Part shown: in pieces, positions 41,571 to 50,919 of the stretch
Numbering within the stretch: the first letter of the stretch is position 1
Layout of the letters: every line of letters begins with the position of its first letter
From: Polaromonas sp. JS666
GTDB lineage: Bacteria; Pseudomonadota; Gammaproteobacteria; Burkholderiales; Burkholderiaceae_C
Reading direction: 5' to 3'
DNA length: 64,000 nucleotides
Assembly: GCF_900103405.1 (NCBI RefSeq)
Contig: NZ_FNHX01000004.1
Coordinates: 248,001-312,000 of the forward strand
Made by a program: the position numbers and the translations under genes
Notes under the pieces: model-generated
What the model was told of the DNA's origin: nothing
The model's input: the letters and a program-made list of their open reading frames with translations, nothing else
Database searches by the model: none

Positions 41571-42362
41571 ATGACCTCAAGTAAATTCCTGCTTTCGCTG
41601 AGCCTGACGGTTCTTTCACTCCTGTCGAGTTTTGGCGTCCATGCGCAAAGCGCCCTGGACACCATCCTCAAGAACAAAAAAATCACCATCGCGGTTCCGC
41701 CCGACTTTCCGCCGTATGGCTCCATGGGGGCGGACTTCAAGATCCAGGGCCTGGACGTCGACATGGCCAACTACATTGGCGCCAAATTGGGCGTAACGGT
41801 CGATGTGATTCCCGTCAGCAGCGCCAATCGCATTCCCTACCTGCAGACAAAAAAGGCGTCGCTGGTGATCGCGACACTGGGGAAAAACCCAGACCGGGAA
41901 AAGCAGATCGACTTTGCCGGTGCGTATTCGCCTTTTTTCCAGGCCGTCTTTGGCCCAAGAACACTCAACATCAAGAGCTTCACCGATCTGGCGGGAAAAA
42001 CCATTGGGGTGACGCGCGGCTCGGTGGAGGACGAGGAACTCAACAAGCTGGCCCCCTCGGGCACCGATATCCGCCGCTTTGACGACAACTTCAAGACGGT
42101 GAACGCCTTCACCGCCGGCCAGGTGCAACTGATCGCCACGGGCGCTTCCGTGGCCGGCAACATCATGAGCAAGAGCCCGCAGCTGCGCACCGAGTACAAG
42201 CTGCTGCTCAAGGAAAGCCCCAACTTTATCGGCGTGCCCAAAGGGGAAGACACGCTTCGCCTGACCGTCAACGGCATCCTTGCCGAAGCCAAGAAAAACG
42301 GCGACCTGGACAAGATTTCCCTCAAATGGCTGGGGCGCCCCGCAGGCGATCTGCCGCAATAA
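41571..42362 (+). CDS. polar amino-acid ABC transporter binding protein, paralogue 1
   Basis: 263 aa with a signal peptide ending V-H-A-Q. SBP family 3 fold: I-A-V-P-P-D-F-P-P-Y-G, G-L-D-V-D-M-A, I-P-Y-L-Q-T-K-K-A-S-L-V-I-A-T-L-G and the Arg-containing V-T-R-G-S-V-E-D. About two thirds identical by eye to the second binding protein at 43237; both end G-R-P-A-G-D-L-P-Q. Own sigma-54 promoter. Confidence 0.92.
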   Translation: MTSSKFLLSLSLTVLSLLSSFGVHAQSALDTILKNKKITIAVPPDFPPYGSMGADFKIQGLDVDMANYIGAKLGVTVDVIPVSSANRIPYLQTKKASLVIATLGKNPDREKQIDFAGAYSPFFQAVFGPRTLNIKSFTDLAGKTIGVTRGSVEDEELNKLAPSGTDIRRFDDNFKTVNAFTAGQVQLIATGASVAGNIMSKSPQLRTEYKLLLKESPNFIGVPKGEDTLRLTVNGILAEAKKNGDLDKISLKWLGRPAGDLPQ

Positions 42363-42407
42363 ATTGATGCCCCGGGAGGGCAGCCCCCTCCCGAGAAAAC
42401 CCCGATT

Positions 42408-42436
42408 TGACACAGCAATCTTGTATACAAATATTG
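42408..42436 (+). promoter_or_regulatory. GntR promoter with TTGTATACAA operator between -35 and -10
   Basis: -35 TTGACA (42408-42413), 17-base spacer, -10 AATATT (42431-42436). The perfect 10-bp palindrome TTGTATACAA (42422-42431) sits inside the spacer, so binding would block RNA polymerase. FCD-type GntR proteins bind sites of this kind. Confidence 0.7.
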
Positions 42437-42460
42437 AGTTAACTCCTCTACATTTTCACC

Positions 42461-43240
42461 ATGGCCACCGCCCCCGACATCAGCAACCGCATCATCGAAG
42501 CCGTGATGGCGCAAAAGCTCGCACCCGGCTCGCGCCTGGGCGAGCAGCAGCTGGCCCTGCTGTTTGACTGCAGCCGCACCATCGTCCGCGAAGCCCTGAC
42601 CCGCCTGGCAGTGCGCGGTATCGTCACCGTCAGCAGCCGGCGCGGCTGGTACGTGATCGAGCCCTCCCAGGAAGAAGCGCGCGAGGCTTTCGAGGCGCGC
42701 CGCGTGATCGAGATGGGCCTGATCCGCTGCACCACCGACGTCAGCAAGGCCGCCATCAAGCAGCTCAAGAGCCACCTGACCCGCGAGAAAGCCGCCATCA
42801 AGGGCGACGACGTGGGCCTGCGCAGCTTTTTGCTGGGCGACTTCCATGTCTGCCTGGCCGAATGCCTGGGCAACAACCTGCTGGCCGACACGCTGCGCGA
42901 CTTCACCGCGCGCACCACCCTGATCGCCATGCTGTACCAGTCCTCGCACGACGCGGCGCAGTCCTGCGAAGAGCATGTGCTCATCGTGCAGGCACTCGAA
43001 AAAGGCGACCTGGCGAAAGCCGAAAAACTCATGCAGGCGCACATCGGCAGCGTGCAGGCCGCGCTCAAGCTGCAGGCAGGCGCCGGCGACCCGTTGGCGC
43101 AGCTGCGCAGCGCGCTGAGCCCGCTGGCCGCGCAAGACAGCAAACCGGCGTCTCCCGCGCCTTCCCGTGTTCGCAAAACCGGCCGTGCTTCGGCCAAACC
43201 CTCTGACGATTCCTCAACCTACCTTGGAGCCCTGCTATGA
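42461..43240 (+). CDS. GntR/FadR-family (FCD) regulator
   Basis: 259 aa. Winged HTH at 5-75 (L-A-P-G-S-R-L-G-E-Q-Q-L-A-L-L-F-D-C-S-R-T-I-V-R-E-A-L), then an all-helical FCD ligand domain (about 85-225) and a 30-residue Ser/Pro/Lys tail. Its promoter carries a TTGTATACAA palindrome, arguing for autorepression. The stop overlaps the start of the second binding-protein gene (ATGA), so repressor and transporter are translated together. Confidence 0.92.
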   Translation: MATAPDISNRIIEAVMAQKLAPGSRLGEQQLALLFDCSRTIVREALTRLAVRGIVTVSSRRGWYVIEPSQEEAREAFEARRVIEMGLIRCTTDVSKAAIKQLKSHLTREKAAIKGDDVGLRSFLLGDFHVCLAECLGNNLLADTLRDFTARTTLIAMLYQSSHDAAQSCEEHVLIVQALEKGDLAKAEKLMQAHIGSVQAALKLQAGAGDPLAQLRSALSPLAAQDSKPASPAPSRVRKTGRASAKPSDDSSTYLGALL

Positions 43241-44028
43241 AGTCCAGCAAACGCGTTTTTTCTTTCGCCCTCGCCGCAGCCGCGGTGCTGGCTGCCACCG
43301 GCGCCCATGCGCAAACCGCGCTGGACGACATCATGAAGGCCAAGGAAATCAAGATCGCCATCCCTACCGATTTCCCACCCTACGGCATGGTCGGCACTGA
43401 CCTGAAACCCCAGGGCCTGGATGTCGAGATGGCCGGCTACATCGCGCAAAAACTCGGCGTCAAGGTGGAACTGGTTCCCGTGACCAGCGCCAACCGCATC
43501 GCCTACCTGCAAACCAAAAAGGCCGACCTGGTGATCTCCACGCTGGGTAAAACCGCGGAGCGCGAAAAAGTCATCGACTTCACCGCCGCCTACACCCCCT
43601 TCTTCCAGGCCGTGTTCGGCCCCAAGAGCATCAGCGTGAAGTCTTTTGCCGACCTCAACGGCAAAACCATCAGCGTCACGCGCGCCGCCCTGGAAGACCA
43701 GGAACTGAGCAAGGTCGCACCCGCCGGTGCGGACATCAAGCGCTTTGAAGACAACAACACCACCGTTTCGGCCTACACCGCCGGCCAGGTGCAGCTGATC
43801 GCCACGGGCGCCTCGGTGGCCGGCAACATGATCGCCAAGAACCCGCAACTCAACACCGAGTACAAGCTGCTGTTGAAAGACTCCCCCAACTTCATCGGCG
43901 TGGCCAAGGGCGAAGACAAGCTGCGCCTCAAAGTCAATGAAGTGATTGCCGAAGCCAAGAAAAGCGGCGATCTCGACAAACTGGCCCTCAAGTGGCTGGG
44001 CCGTCCTGCCGGCGATTTGCCGCAATAA
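43237..44028 (+). CDS. polar amino-acid ABC transporter binding protein, paralogue 2
   Basis: 263 aa, signal peptide ending A-H-A-Q. Same fold and length as paralogue 1, with I-A-I-P-T-D-F-P-P-Y-G and V-T-R-A-A-L-E-D replacing I-A-V-P-P-D and V-T-R-G-S-V-E-D. The change of Gly-Ser to Ala-Ala next to the ligand Arg suggests altered specificity. Directly upstream of the permease genes, so this is the likely main receptor. Confidence 0.92.
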   Translation: MKSSKRVFSFALAAAAVLAATGAHAQTALDDIMKAKEIKIAIPTDFPPYGMVGTDLKPQGLDVEMAGYIAQKLGVKVELVPVTSANRIAYLQTKKADLVISTLGKTAEREKVIDFTAAYTPFFQAVFGPKSISVKSFADLNGKTISVTRAALEDQELSKVAPAGADIKRFEDNNTTVSAYTAGQVQLIATGASVAGNMIAKNPQLNTEYKLLLKDSPNFIGVAKGEDKLRLKVNEVIAEAKKSGDLDKLALKWLGRPAGDLPQ

Positions 44029-44038
44029 CCATTGCGCA

Positions 44039-44125
44039 CCCCCGTTGCGCTTCGCTTCGCGTAAGCGCCTCCCCCTTGCAGGGGGCGCCGCTTGCGGCCC
44101 GGCAAAGCCGGTTCCGCCGCGGCCG
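44039..44125 (+). repeat. palindromic intergenic repeat, copy B
   Basis: CCCCCGTTGCGCTTCGCTTCGC, then GTAAGCGC, a CCCCCTTGCAGGGGG hairpin, GCCGCTTGCGGC and CCGGC-AAA-GCCGG. It shares GCGGCCCGGCAAAGCCGG exactly with copy C at 52562-52579. Lies between the binding-protein stop and the first permease start, so it could tune mRNA stability within the operon. Confidence 0.75.
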
Positions 44126-44165
44126 CTGGCCTGCAAGCAGCCCTCCTCAACAGGAAGTGAATCAG

Positions 44166-44828
44166 ATGCGTGTCGAGCTTGATTTCATGGCCGTGCTGTC
44201 GCAGTGGCCGCTGCTGGCCACCGGCGTCGTCTGGACGCTGGGCCTGACGGCGATCTCGTCGGTGGCTGGCGTCTTTGTGGGCATGGGCTTTGCCTGGGCG
44301 CGCGCCAGCGGCCCCCGCTGGCTGCGCTGGGTGGTGGGCACTTACGTCGAGCTGATACGCAACACGCCTTTTATCGTCCAGCTGTTTTTCATTTTTTTCG
44401 GCCTGCCGGCCCTGGGCTTCAAGCTCTCGCCCGAGATCGCCTCGGTGCTGGCCATGGTAATCAACCTCGCGGCCTATGCCACCGAGATCATCCGCGCCGG
44501 CGTTGAGGCCACGCCGCGCGGGCAAATCGAGGCGGCCGAAAGCCTGGCGCTGAACCGCGTGCAGATCTACACCCGCGTGGTACTGCCACCCGCGCTCAAA
44601 AAAGTCTGGCCCGCCATGGTGAGCCAGATCATCATCGTGATGCTGGGCTCGGCCGTCTGCGGCCAGATCTCGACGCAGGAGCTGTCTTACGCCGCCAACC
44701 TGATCCAGGGCCGCAACTTTCGCGCCTTTGAGGCCTTCATTGTTGCCACGCTGATTTACCTGGCGCTGTCAGTGGCGGTGCGCAAGCTCCTCAATTGGGC
44801 CGGGCCGAAATTTCTCTTCGGCCGCTGA
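44166..44828 (+). CDS. amino-acid ABC transporter permease (HisM/GlnP type)
   Basis: 220 aa from the ATG at 44166, preceded by AGGAAG. Five membrane segments; the EAA loop reads [20 protein letters not shown] near residue 120. [20 protein letters not shown] is the family signature. The longer frame upstream only covers the repeat. Partner of the next permease. Confidence 0.92.
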   Translation: MRVELDFMAVLSQWPLLATGVVWTLGLTAISSVAGVFVGMGFAWARASGPRWLRWVVGTYVELIRNTPFIVQLFFIFFGLPALGFKLSPEIASVLAMVINLAAYATEIIRAGVEATPRGQIEAAESLALNRVQIYTRVVLPPALKKVWPAMVSQIIIVMLGSAVCGQISTQELSYAANLIQGRNFRAFEAFIVATLIYLALSVAVRKLLNWAGPKFLFGR

Positions 44829-44849
44829 CAGGAAAGGCCAGGCAACACC

Positions 44850-45530
44850 ATGATCGAATTCTCCATCTGGGACATCTTCCGCAACCTGCTGCTCGCGGCG
44901 CGCTGGACCGTTGTGCTTTCCTTGGTCGCCTTCATAGGCGGCGGCCTGGTCGGCGCGCTGCTGCTGGTGGGCCGGCTGTCGGCCGCACGTTCGGCGCCGG
45001 GCGCGCAAAAAGCCGCCCGCATGGTGCGCCGCGCGCTGGACAGCTATGTGCTGCTGTTCCAGGGCACGCCGCTGCTGATGCAACTTTTTCTGGCCTACTT
45101 CGGCCTGGCGCTTTTCGGCATCAATGTGCCGGCCTGGGTGGCGGCCGGGGTGGCACTCACGCTTTACACCAGCGCCTACCTGGCCGAAATCTGGCGCGGC
45201 TGCGTCGACGCGATCCCCAAGGGCCAGTGGGAGGCCGCGCAAAGCCTGGCGCTCAATTTCGGCGAACAGCTGCGCTACATCGTGCTGCCGCAGGCCGTGC
45301 GCATCGCCGTGCCGCCCACCGTGGGTTTCCTGGTGCAGGTCATCAAGGGCACGGCGCTGGCCTCGGTGATCGGTTTTATCGAGCTGACCAAGGCCGGCAC
45401 CATGATCACCAACGCCACCTTCAAACCCTTTGTGGTCTACAGCTGTGTGGCGCTGATGTATTTCGCGCTGTGTTTCCCCGTGTCCCTGTATGCCCGCAAG
45501 CTTGAGAGGAAAGCCCGCAATGGACGTTAA
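44850..45530 (+). CDS. amino-acid ABC transporter permease (HisQ type)
   Basis: 226 aa, five membrane segments. Signature [21 protein letters not shown] and EAA loop [20 protein letters not shown]. Heterodimer partner of the preceding permease (21-base gap); its last 11 bases overlap the ATPase gene. Confidence 0.92.
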   Translation: MIEFSIWDIFRNLLLAARWTVVLSLVAFIGGGLVGALLLVGRLSAARSAPGAQKAARMVRRALDSYVLLFQGTPLLMQLFLAYFGLALFGINVPAWVAAGVALTLYTSAYLAEIWRGCVDAIPKGQWEAAQSLALNFGEQLRYIVLPQAVRIAVPPTVGFLVQVIKGTALASVIGFIELTKAGTMITNATFKPFVVYSCVALMYFALCFPVSLYARKLERKARNGR

Positions 45531-46290
45531 CGTCACCCCATCCCCCGCAACGGCCGACAGGACTTTGGTCGAGATCAACCAGCTGCGCAAGAGCTTCGGC
45601 ACCAACGAGGTTTTGAAAGGCATAGACCTTGAGGTCAAGGCCGGCGAGGTGATCGCCATCATCGGCAAAAGCGGTTCTGGCAAAAGCACGCTGCTGCGCT
45701 GCATCAACGGGCTGGAAGTGTTCCAGAGCGGCACGCTGCGCGTGGACGGCAAACACCTGCTGCACGACAACCCGCAGGTCATGCGCGAGCTGCGCCAGCG
45801 CGTGGGCATGATCTTCCAGAGCTTCAACCTGTTTCCCCACCTGACCGTCGGCAAAAACATCATGCTGGCGCCCACGCTGGTCAAGAAGACGGCCGGCGCG
45901 CCCGCGGCCGAGCACGCGCGCGCACTGCTACAGCGCGTGGGCCTGGCCGAGAAATTTGATGCCTGGCCCGACCAGCTCTCGGGCGGGCAACAGCAGCGCG
46001 TGGCGATCGCGCGCGCGCTGGCCATGCAACCTTCGGTGCTGCTGTGCGACGAAATCACCTCGGCGCTGGACCCGGAACTGGTGGGCGAGGTGCTGCAGGT
46101 CGTGGAAAGCCTGGCCGCCGAAGGCATGACGTTGCTGATGGTGACGCACGAGATGAGCTTCGCCCGCAAGGTCTGCGACCGCGTGGTCTTTATGCACCAG
46201 GGCCGCGTGCACGAGATCGGCCCGCCCGAAGAGGTGTTCTCGAATCCGCAGACCGCCGAGCTCAAGCAGTTCCTCGGCATGATCCAGTAA
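45520..46290 (+). CDS. amino-acid ABC transporter ATPase (GlnQ type)
   Basis: 256 aa from the ATG at 45520 (GAGAGGA site). Walker [11 protein letters not shown]-loop [10 protein letters not shown], signature [15 protein letters not shown], Walker [13 protein letters not shown] with Ile in place of the usual Pro, and switch His in V-T-H-E-M. Energises the two permeases; last gene of the operon. Confidence 0.94.
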   Translation: MDVNVTPSPATADRTLVEINQLRKSFGTNEVLKGIDLEVKAGEVIAIIGKSGSGKSTLLRCINGLEVFQSGTLRVDGKHLLHDNPQVMRELRQRVGMIFQSFNLFPHLTVGKNIMLAPTLVKKTAGAPAAEHARALLQRVGLAEKFDAWPDQLSGGQQQRVAIARALAMQPSVLLCDEITSALDPELVGEVLQVVESLAAEGMTLLMVTHEMSFARKVCDRVVFMHQGRVHEIGPPEEVFSNPQTAELKQFLGMIQ

Positions 46291-46359
46291 GCGCGGGCGG
46301 CAAGCGCATCCCGGCCGGCTGCGGGATTGCGCAAAGCGCACCAAAGCAGCGCGTCCATA

Positions 46360-46391
46360 GGCCTTGGCCGGCCCGGGCCTGGCTTTTTTTT
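46360..46391 (+). terminator. probable rho-independent terminator of the ABC operon
   Basis: GC-rich inverted repeat (AGGCC ... GGCCT) followed by GGC and eight T, 70 bases after the ATPase stop. A second hairpin GCGGGG/CCCCGC lies at 46442-46461 and a third GCCGCCC/GGGCGGC at 46482-46499. Confidence 0.55.
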
Positions 46392-46532
46392 GCGCCGGCT
46401 TGCCCCCGGCCCTGCAGGGTCGCACCGCATCCCGCACAATGGCGGGGTTAAACCTGCCCCGCTCTTGATGGGATAGCTGCCGCCGCCCCCCTGGGCGGCT
46501 TGCGCCGTCCCCGCTTACTCGCCGCCGCCTTC

Positions 46533-47699
46533 ATGAACACCATGCCTCCCATCCTGTATTTCTTCGCCCTGTGCAACCTGGTCATAGGCAGCGGCGCCTT
46601 TGTGCTGGGCGGCATCCTGCAGCCCATGAGCGCATCGCTGGGCATCAGCGTGGCGGCTGCCGGCCAGGCCATGACGGCCTATGCCGTGGCCACCGCCGTG
46701 CTGGCGCCGCTGCTCATCATCCTCACGGCCCGCTGGCCGCGCAAACGCGCCGTGCAGCTGGCGCTGGCGCTGTTCACCACGGGTTGCCTGGTGTGCGCCC
46801 TCGCGCCCAACCTGCTCCTGCTGCTGCTGGGCCGCGTGCTGATGGGCGCGGGCGCGATGTTCACCGCGGCGGCCTCGGCGCTGGCCGTCAGCATGGTGGT
46901 GCCCGCGCTGCGCGGCCGGGCGCTGTCCATCACCTTCCTGGGCATGAGCATCAGCTATGCCGTCGGCCTGCCCATAGGCGCCTGGCTGGGTTTTGAATTC
47001 GGCTGGCGCGTGCCGGTATGGCTGTCGGCGGCCGCCAGCGGCGCGGCATTGGCCGCGGCCAGTTGGCTGATTCCTGCCAACATGGCCAGCGCCGGCACCA
47101 GCTTCGCGGGCTTTCAAGCGGCCGCGCGCCAGGGCGCGGTGCTGCGCGTGTGGGGCCGCACTTTGCTGTATTTCATCGCCATCTTCAGCGTCTTCGCCTA
47201 TGTCGGGCCGGTGCTGCACGCGCTCAACCCCATGAATTCGGCGCAGCTCTCGGCCACGCTGGCCGTCTTCGGCCTGGCCGGTGTGGGCGGCACGCTGATG
47301 GGCGGCTGGGCCACCGATCGTTTCGGCGCCTTGCGCACCATGCGCGTGCAGCTGGCCGTGCTGGTCGCGATGATGTGCCTGCTGCCGCTCACGCGCGGCA
47401 GCGTGCCGGCCACCATGGCCGTGCTGGTGCTGTGGGGCATCGCCGGCTTCGGCCTGATGGCGCCGCAGCAAAGCCGGCTGGCCAGCCTCTCGCCGGCGCA
47501 GGCGCCCTTGCTGCTGAGCCTCAACGGCTCCATGCTCTATGTGGGCACGGCGCTGGGCGCGGTGATCAGCGGCGCGCTGCTGGACCAGGTGGGCTTCGCG
47601 CAGCTGGGCTGGGTGGGCGTGCCTTTCGGCCTGTTGGCCATGCTGACCCTGGTGTTTGACCGCAGGACCACGCGCATACCGGCCTCGGCCGCCGCATAA
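46533..47699 (+). CDS. MFS transporter, arabinose-efflux (AraJ/CynX-like) type
   Basis: 388 aa from the ATG at 46533, twelve hydrophobic segments. Loop 2-3 T-A-R-W-P-R-K-R and later G-G-W-A-T-D-R-F-G show the MFS repeat, L-G-R-V-L-M-G-A-G-A-M motif in TM4. Probably a drug or small-molecule exporter; substrate unknown. Followed by a 92-aa protein gene after 15 bases. Confidence 0.88.
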   Translation: MNTMPPILYFFALCNLVIGSGAFVLGGILQPMSASLGISVAAAGQAMTAYAVATAVLAPLLIILTARWPRKRAVQLALALFTTGCLVCALAPNLLLLLLGRVLMGAGAMFTAAASALAVSMVVPALRGRALSITFLGMSISYAVGLPIGAWLGFEFGWRVPVWLSAAASGAALAAASWLIPANMASAGTSFAGFQAAARQGAVLRVWGRTLLYFIAIFSVFAYVGPVLHALNPMNSAQLSATLAVFGLAGVGGTLMGGWATDRFGALRTMRVQLAVLVAMMCLLPLTRGSVPATMAVLVLWGIAGFGLMAPQQSRLASLSPAQAPLLLSLNGSMLYVGTALGAVISGALLDQVGFAQLGWVGVPFGLLAMLTLVFDRRTTRIPASAAA

Positions 47700-47714
47700 G
47701 CTTGACACCACGCC

Positions 47715-47993
47715 ATGACGACACAAGACCAGCTTGACAGCCTGCAAATCGCCTTGCAGCAATTGCGCAGCGGCGCGCTCGGCGTGGCGGCCTTTTCGCA
47801 AGCCGCGATGCAGCAACAAAGCCTGGCGGCGGCCCTGCCCCAGCGATTTAACGAGGTGCTCTCGCAGCTGCTGAACCGGCTCGAATCCAGCGCGCTGTTC
47901 ACCGAGGAAAGCTGCTCCTTCAGCCAGCAGGATTTGCTGGACAGCCTGCAGCTGTGGCTGGACAAGGCGCGACTGCAGTTGCAAAAAAACTGA
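47715..47993 (+). CDS. small helical hypothetical protein
   Basis: 92 aa, Gln/Leu-rich, predicted all-helical and soluble (L-D-S-L-Q-I-A-L-Q-Q-L-R, F-S-Q-A-A-M-Q-Q-Q, L-L-D-S-L-Q-L-W-L-D-K). Closely follows the MFS gene on the same strand. Host-like codon use supports coding. Family not recognised. Confidence 0.65.
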   Translation: MTTQDQLDSLQIALQQLRSGALGVAAFSQAAMQQQSLAAALPQRFNEVLSQLLNRLESSALFTEESCSFSQQDLLDSLQLWLDKARLQLQKN

Positions 47994-48259
47994 CGCCCTC
48001 CGGGGCGAGCCAGGTCCGCCCGTCAAGGGCCGCTCAAATGTTTTTGGCGGTAATGAGCTCCGGGATGGTGCTCATGGTAGTGGGCCATGGGTTCATGCCT
48101 GCAGCAATGCGAACGGTTTTTTCAACGGCCGCCCCCCTTTCGGGATAGAACCATGTGGAAGTCTTCCAGGCCGAGAAGGTGGACAGCCAGTTCACGGTGA
48201 CGGCGATCGACAAAAAAGCGCCGTAGCGAAACACCCGCGGCGCATGCTAAGGTTGGCGC

Positions 48260-49660
48260 ATGCCCAAAGCCATACGCTACACCCTGCTGTCGCTGCGCGA
48301 CCTGGCCGCCTCGGCCGGGCCTTTCATCGTGCTGGCCTTTGCCTTGCTGGCGCTGGCCTACTGGTGGCTGGACCCGAACCCGCCCAAGCGCGTGACGCTG
48401 GCCACCGGCCCGGCGCAAAGCGCGTACGAAGAATTCGGCAAACGCTATGCCAAAGCGCTGGCGGCCGAGGGCATAACGGTGGTGCTCCAGCCCTCCGAGG
48501 GCTCGGCCGCCAACCTGCAGCTGCTGCGCGAAGGCAAGGTCGACGTCGGTTTTGTCCAGGGCGGCACCAGCGACTACACCGAGCAGGATGAAGAGGACCT
48601 GGCCTCGCTCGGCAGCCTTTTTGTGGAGCCGCTCTGGCTGTTTTACCGTGAAGACGCCGCGCGCAAGGTGGCCGCGGCGGCGCGGGCCGCCAAAAGCCCG
48701 GCCGGCCGCGCGGCCGGCAAGGCCGATCCGGCCGAAGACGCCAGCCTGGGCTCGCTCACGCAGCTGCAGGGCCTGCGCGTCAACACCGGCACGCCCGGCA
48801 GCGGTGTTCCCAGCCTGATGGCCAAGCTGCTGGAAAGCAACCATATCGACCCGGCGTCGCTGAAGATATCCCGGCTGGAGCAGACACCCGCCACCGTGGC
48901 CTTCCTGGGCGGCGAGCTGGACGCCCTCGTGTTCGCGTCCGCACCCGAGTCGCTGATGGTGCAGATGCTGCTGCAGACACCCGGCGTGAAACTGATGAAT
49001 TTTGCCCAGAGCGAGGCCTATTCCAGGCGCTTCGCCTTCCTGACACCGACCCGCCTGCCGCGCGGCGTGGTGGACCTGGCCGCCAATATCCCGCCCGACG
49101 ACGTGCGGCTGGTGGCGCCCACCACCTCGCTGATCACCCGCACCACCACCCACCCCGCCCTGCAGCAGCTGCTGGCCCAGGCCGGCAACGAAATCCACGG
49201 CGGGGCCGGCTGGTTCAAGAGCGCCCGCGAATACCCGAACCGCGACAACAGCGAGCTGCCCATCGCCAAGGAAGCCGAACGCGCCATCAAGAACGGCACG
49301 CCGGTGCTGCAGCGCTACCTGCGGTTCTGGGTGGCCAACCTGGTCGAGCGCATGTGGCTGGTGATGGGCATCATCATCGCCATCATGCTGCCGCTGTCGC
49401 GCATCATCCCGCCGCTTTATGCCTTTCGCGTGCGTTCGCGCATCTTCCGTTGGTACGGCCGGCTGCGCGACATCGAGAACCGCGTGGACGGCAGCGGCGA
49501 CAGCGACCGCAACAGCAGCAAAAACAAGGCCCTGCTGGAAGAACTCAATGAGCTGGAACGCCGGGCCGAAAAAATCACGGTGCCGCTGTCCTATACCGAC
49601 GAGCTGTACGCGCTGCGCGGCAATATTCACCTGGTGCGAAAGAAGCTGCAGCGGCTTTAG
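48260..49660 (+). CDS. membrane-anchored TAXI-family binding protein
   Basis: 466 aa. N-terminal membrane segment (about 20-38), TAXI domain beginning V-T-L-A-T-G-P-A-Q-S-A-Y with D-V-G-F-V-Q-G-G-T and G-T-P-G-S-G-V, then a second membrane helix near residue 366-386 (M-W-L-V-M-G-I-I-I-A-I-M-L-P-L) and a charged cytoplasmic coiled tail with E-E-L-N-E-L-E-R-R-A-E. Ordinary TAXI receptors end before that helix and pair with a TRAP permease; none is adjacent. May act as a sensor or tethered receptor. Confidence 0.88.
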   Translation: MPKAIRYTLLSLRDLAASAGPFIVLAFALLALAYWWLDPNPPKRVTLATGPAQSAYEEFGKRYAKALAAEGITVVLQPSEGSAANLQLLREGKVDVGFVQGGTSDYTEQDEEDLASLGSLFVEPLWLFYREDAARKVAAAARAAKSPAGRAAGKADPAEDASLGSLTQLQGLRVNTGTPGSGVPSLMAKLLESNHIDPASLKISRLEQTPATVAFLGGELDALVFASAPESLMVQMLLQTPGVKLMNFAQSEAYSRRFAFLTPTRLPRGVVDLAANIPPDDVRLVAPTTSLITRTTTHPALQQLLAQAGNEIHGGAGWFKSAREYPNRDNSELPIAKEAERAIKNGTPVLQRYLRFWVANLVERMWLVMGIIIAIMLPLSRIIPPLYAFRVRSRIFRWYGRLRDIENRVDGSGDSDRNSSKNKALLEELNELERRAEKITVPLSYTDELYALRGNIHLVRKKLQRL

Positions 49661-49820
49661 CGGGCCGGCCCGCCGTTTTGGGGCGGGCGGGTGGCACCTG
49701 AAAAGGGCGCGCCGGGCCCTGTTTGGGGCGGCAACCGACCCGCGGAAAGCTTTTCCGGGTCCCGCGTTGTTTCTTTAACCCTAAAGTAAACCCCTGTGTC
49801 GGCATATCATTTGCTCTGCT

Positions 49821-49842
49821 AGTATCGCCCGATACTTTTTTC
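49821..49842 (+). promoter_or_regulatory. palindrome AGTATCG-CC-CGATACT with T run before dppB
   Basis: A perfect 7-bp inverted repeat followed by six T lies 14 bases before the permease start, which has no clear ribosome-binding site. It could be an operator over the start point (TAGTAT at 49820-49825 as -10) or a leader terminator hairpin. Confidence 0.45.
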
Positions 49843-49850
49843 TTTGGCCG

Positions 49851-50831
49851 ATGCTTGCTTTTATTCTGCGCCGCCTGATCCAGGCCGTGATCGTGATGGT
49901 CGTGGTCGCCCTGATCGCCTTCATGCTGTTCCAGTATGTCGGCGACCCGGTGGTATTCCTGCTGGGGCAGGACGCCTCGCCCGCGCAAATCACCCAGTTG
50001 CGCGCCGACCTGGGACTGGACCGGCCCTTCATCGTGCAGTTCTGGCATTTCCTCATGAACGCGGCGCAGGGCGAGTTCGGCCTGAGCCTGCGCCAGGGCG
50101 CCAAGGTCTCGCGCCTGATCGCCGAGCGCTTTCCGGCCACGTTGGAGCTGGCCCTGGTGGCGGCTTTCATGGCGCTGCTGATCGGCATTCCCATGGGCGT
50201 GTATTCGGCGCTGCGCCGCGGCAGCTTCCTGAGCCAGGTATTCATGACCCTATCGCTGCTGGGCGTGTCGCTGCCGACCTTCCTGATCGGCATCCTGCTG
50301 ATCCTGGTGTTCGCCGTGGGCCTGGGCTGGTTTCCGAGTTTCGGCCGCGGCGAGACCGTGCAGATAGGCTGGTGGAGCACCGGCCTCTTCAAGGCCGACG
50401 GCTGGCACCATATCGTGCTGCCGGCCGTGACGCTGGCGGTGTTCCAGCTCACGCTGATCATGCGGCTGGTGCGCGCCGAAATGCTGGAGGTGCTGCGCAC
50501 CGACTACATCAAGTTCGCGCGCGCCCGCGGCCTGCCCGACCGCGCCATCCACTTCGGCCACGCGCTCAAGAACACGCTGGTGCCGGTGATGACCATTACC
50601 GGCCTGCAGCTGGGCGGGCTGATCGCCTTCGCCATCATCACCGAGACCGTGTTCCAGTGGCCCGGCATGGGCCTGCTGTTCATCCAGGCCGTGACCTTCG
50701 CCGACATCCCGGTGATGGCGGCCTACCTGTGCCTGATTGCGCTGATTTTTGTCCTCATCAACCTGGTGGTCGACCTGCTGTACTTCGCGGTAGACCCCAG
50801 GCTGCGCGTAGGCAACCCCGCCGGCCATTGA
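49851..50831 (+). CDS. dppB: dipeptide/oligopeptide ABC permease
   Basis: 326 aa, six membrane segments. Typical N-terminus L-A-F-I-L-R-R-L-I-Q-A, F-x-L-S-L-R-Q-G near residue 80, and EAA loop region Y-I-K-F-A-R-A-R-G-L-P-D-R-A-I-H-F-G-H-A-L-K-N near 220. First gene of the peptide transporter operon; the binding-protein gene follows after 88 bases. Confidence 0.92.
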   Translation: MLAFILRRLIQAVIVMVVVALIAFMLFQYVGDPVVFLLGQDASPAQITQLRADLGLDRPFIVQFWHFLMNAAQGEFGLSLRQGAKVSRLIAERFPATLELALVAAFMALLIGIPMGVYSALRRGSFLSQVFMTLSLLGVSLPTFLIGILLILVFAVGLGWFPSFGRGETVQIGWWSTGLFKADGWHHIVLPAVTLAVFQLTLIMRLVRAEMLEVLRTDYIKFARARGLPDRAIHFGHALKNTLVPVMTITGLQLGGLIAFAIITETVFQWPGMGLLFIQAVTFADIPVMAAYLCLIALIFVLINLVVDLLYFAVDPRLRVGNPAGH

Positions 50832-50919
50832 GGCCGGGCGGGCCGCACCCTCCATCGCATTCCCCATTTTTCTTCCGTTTTTACCCGCAAGCCCTCATCC
50901 CTTCCACAAGGAGTTCCCG

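Noticed and set aside
48034..48234. 66-aa minus-strand frame before the TAXI gene
   Set aside because: No ribosome-binding site, GTG start, no recognisable family; overlaps a plus-strand fragment that looks equally protein-like.
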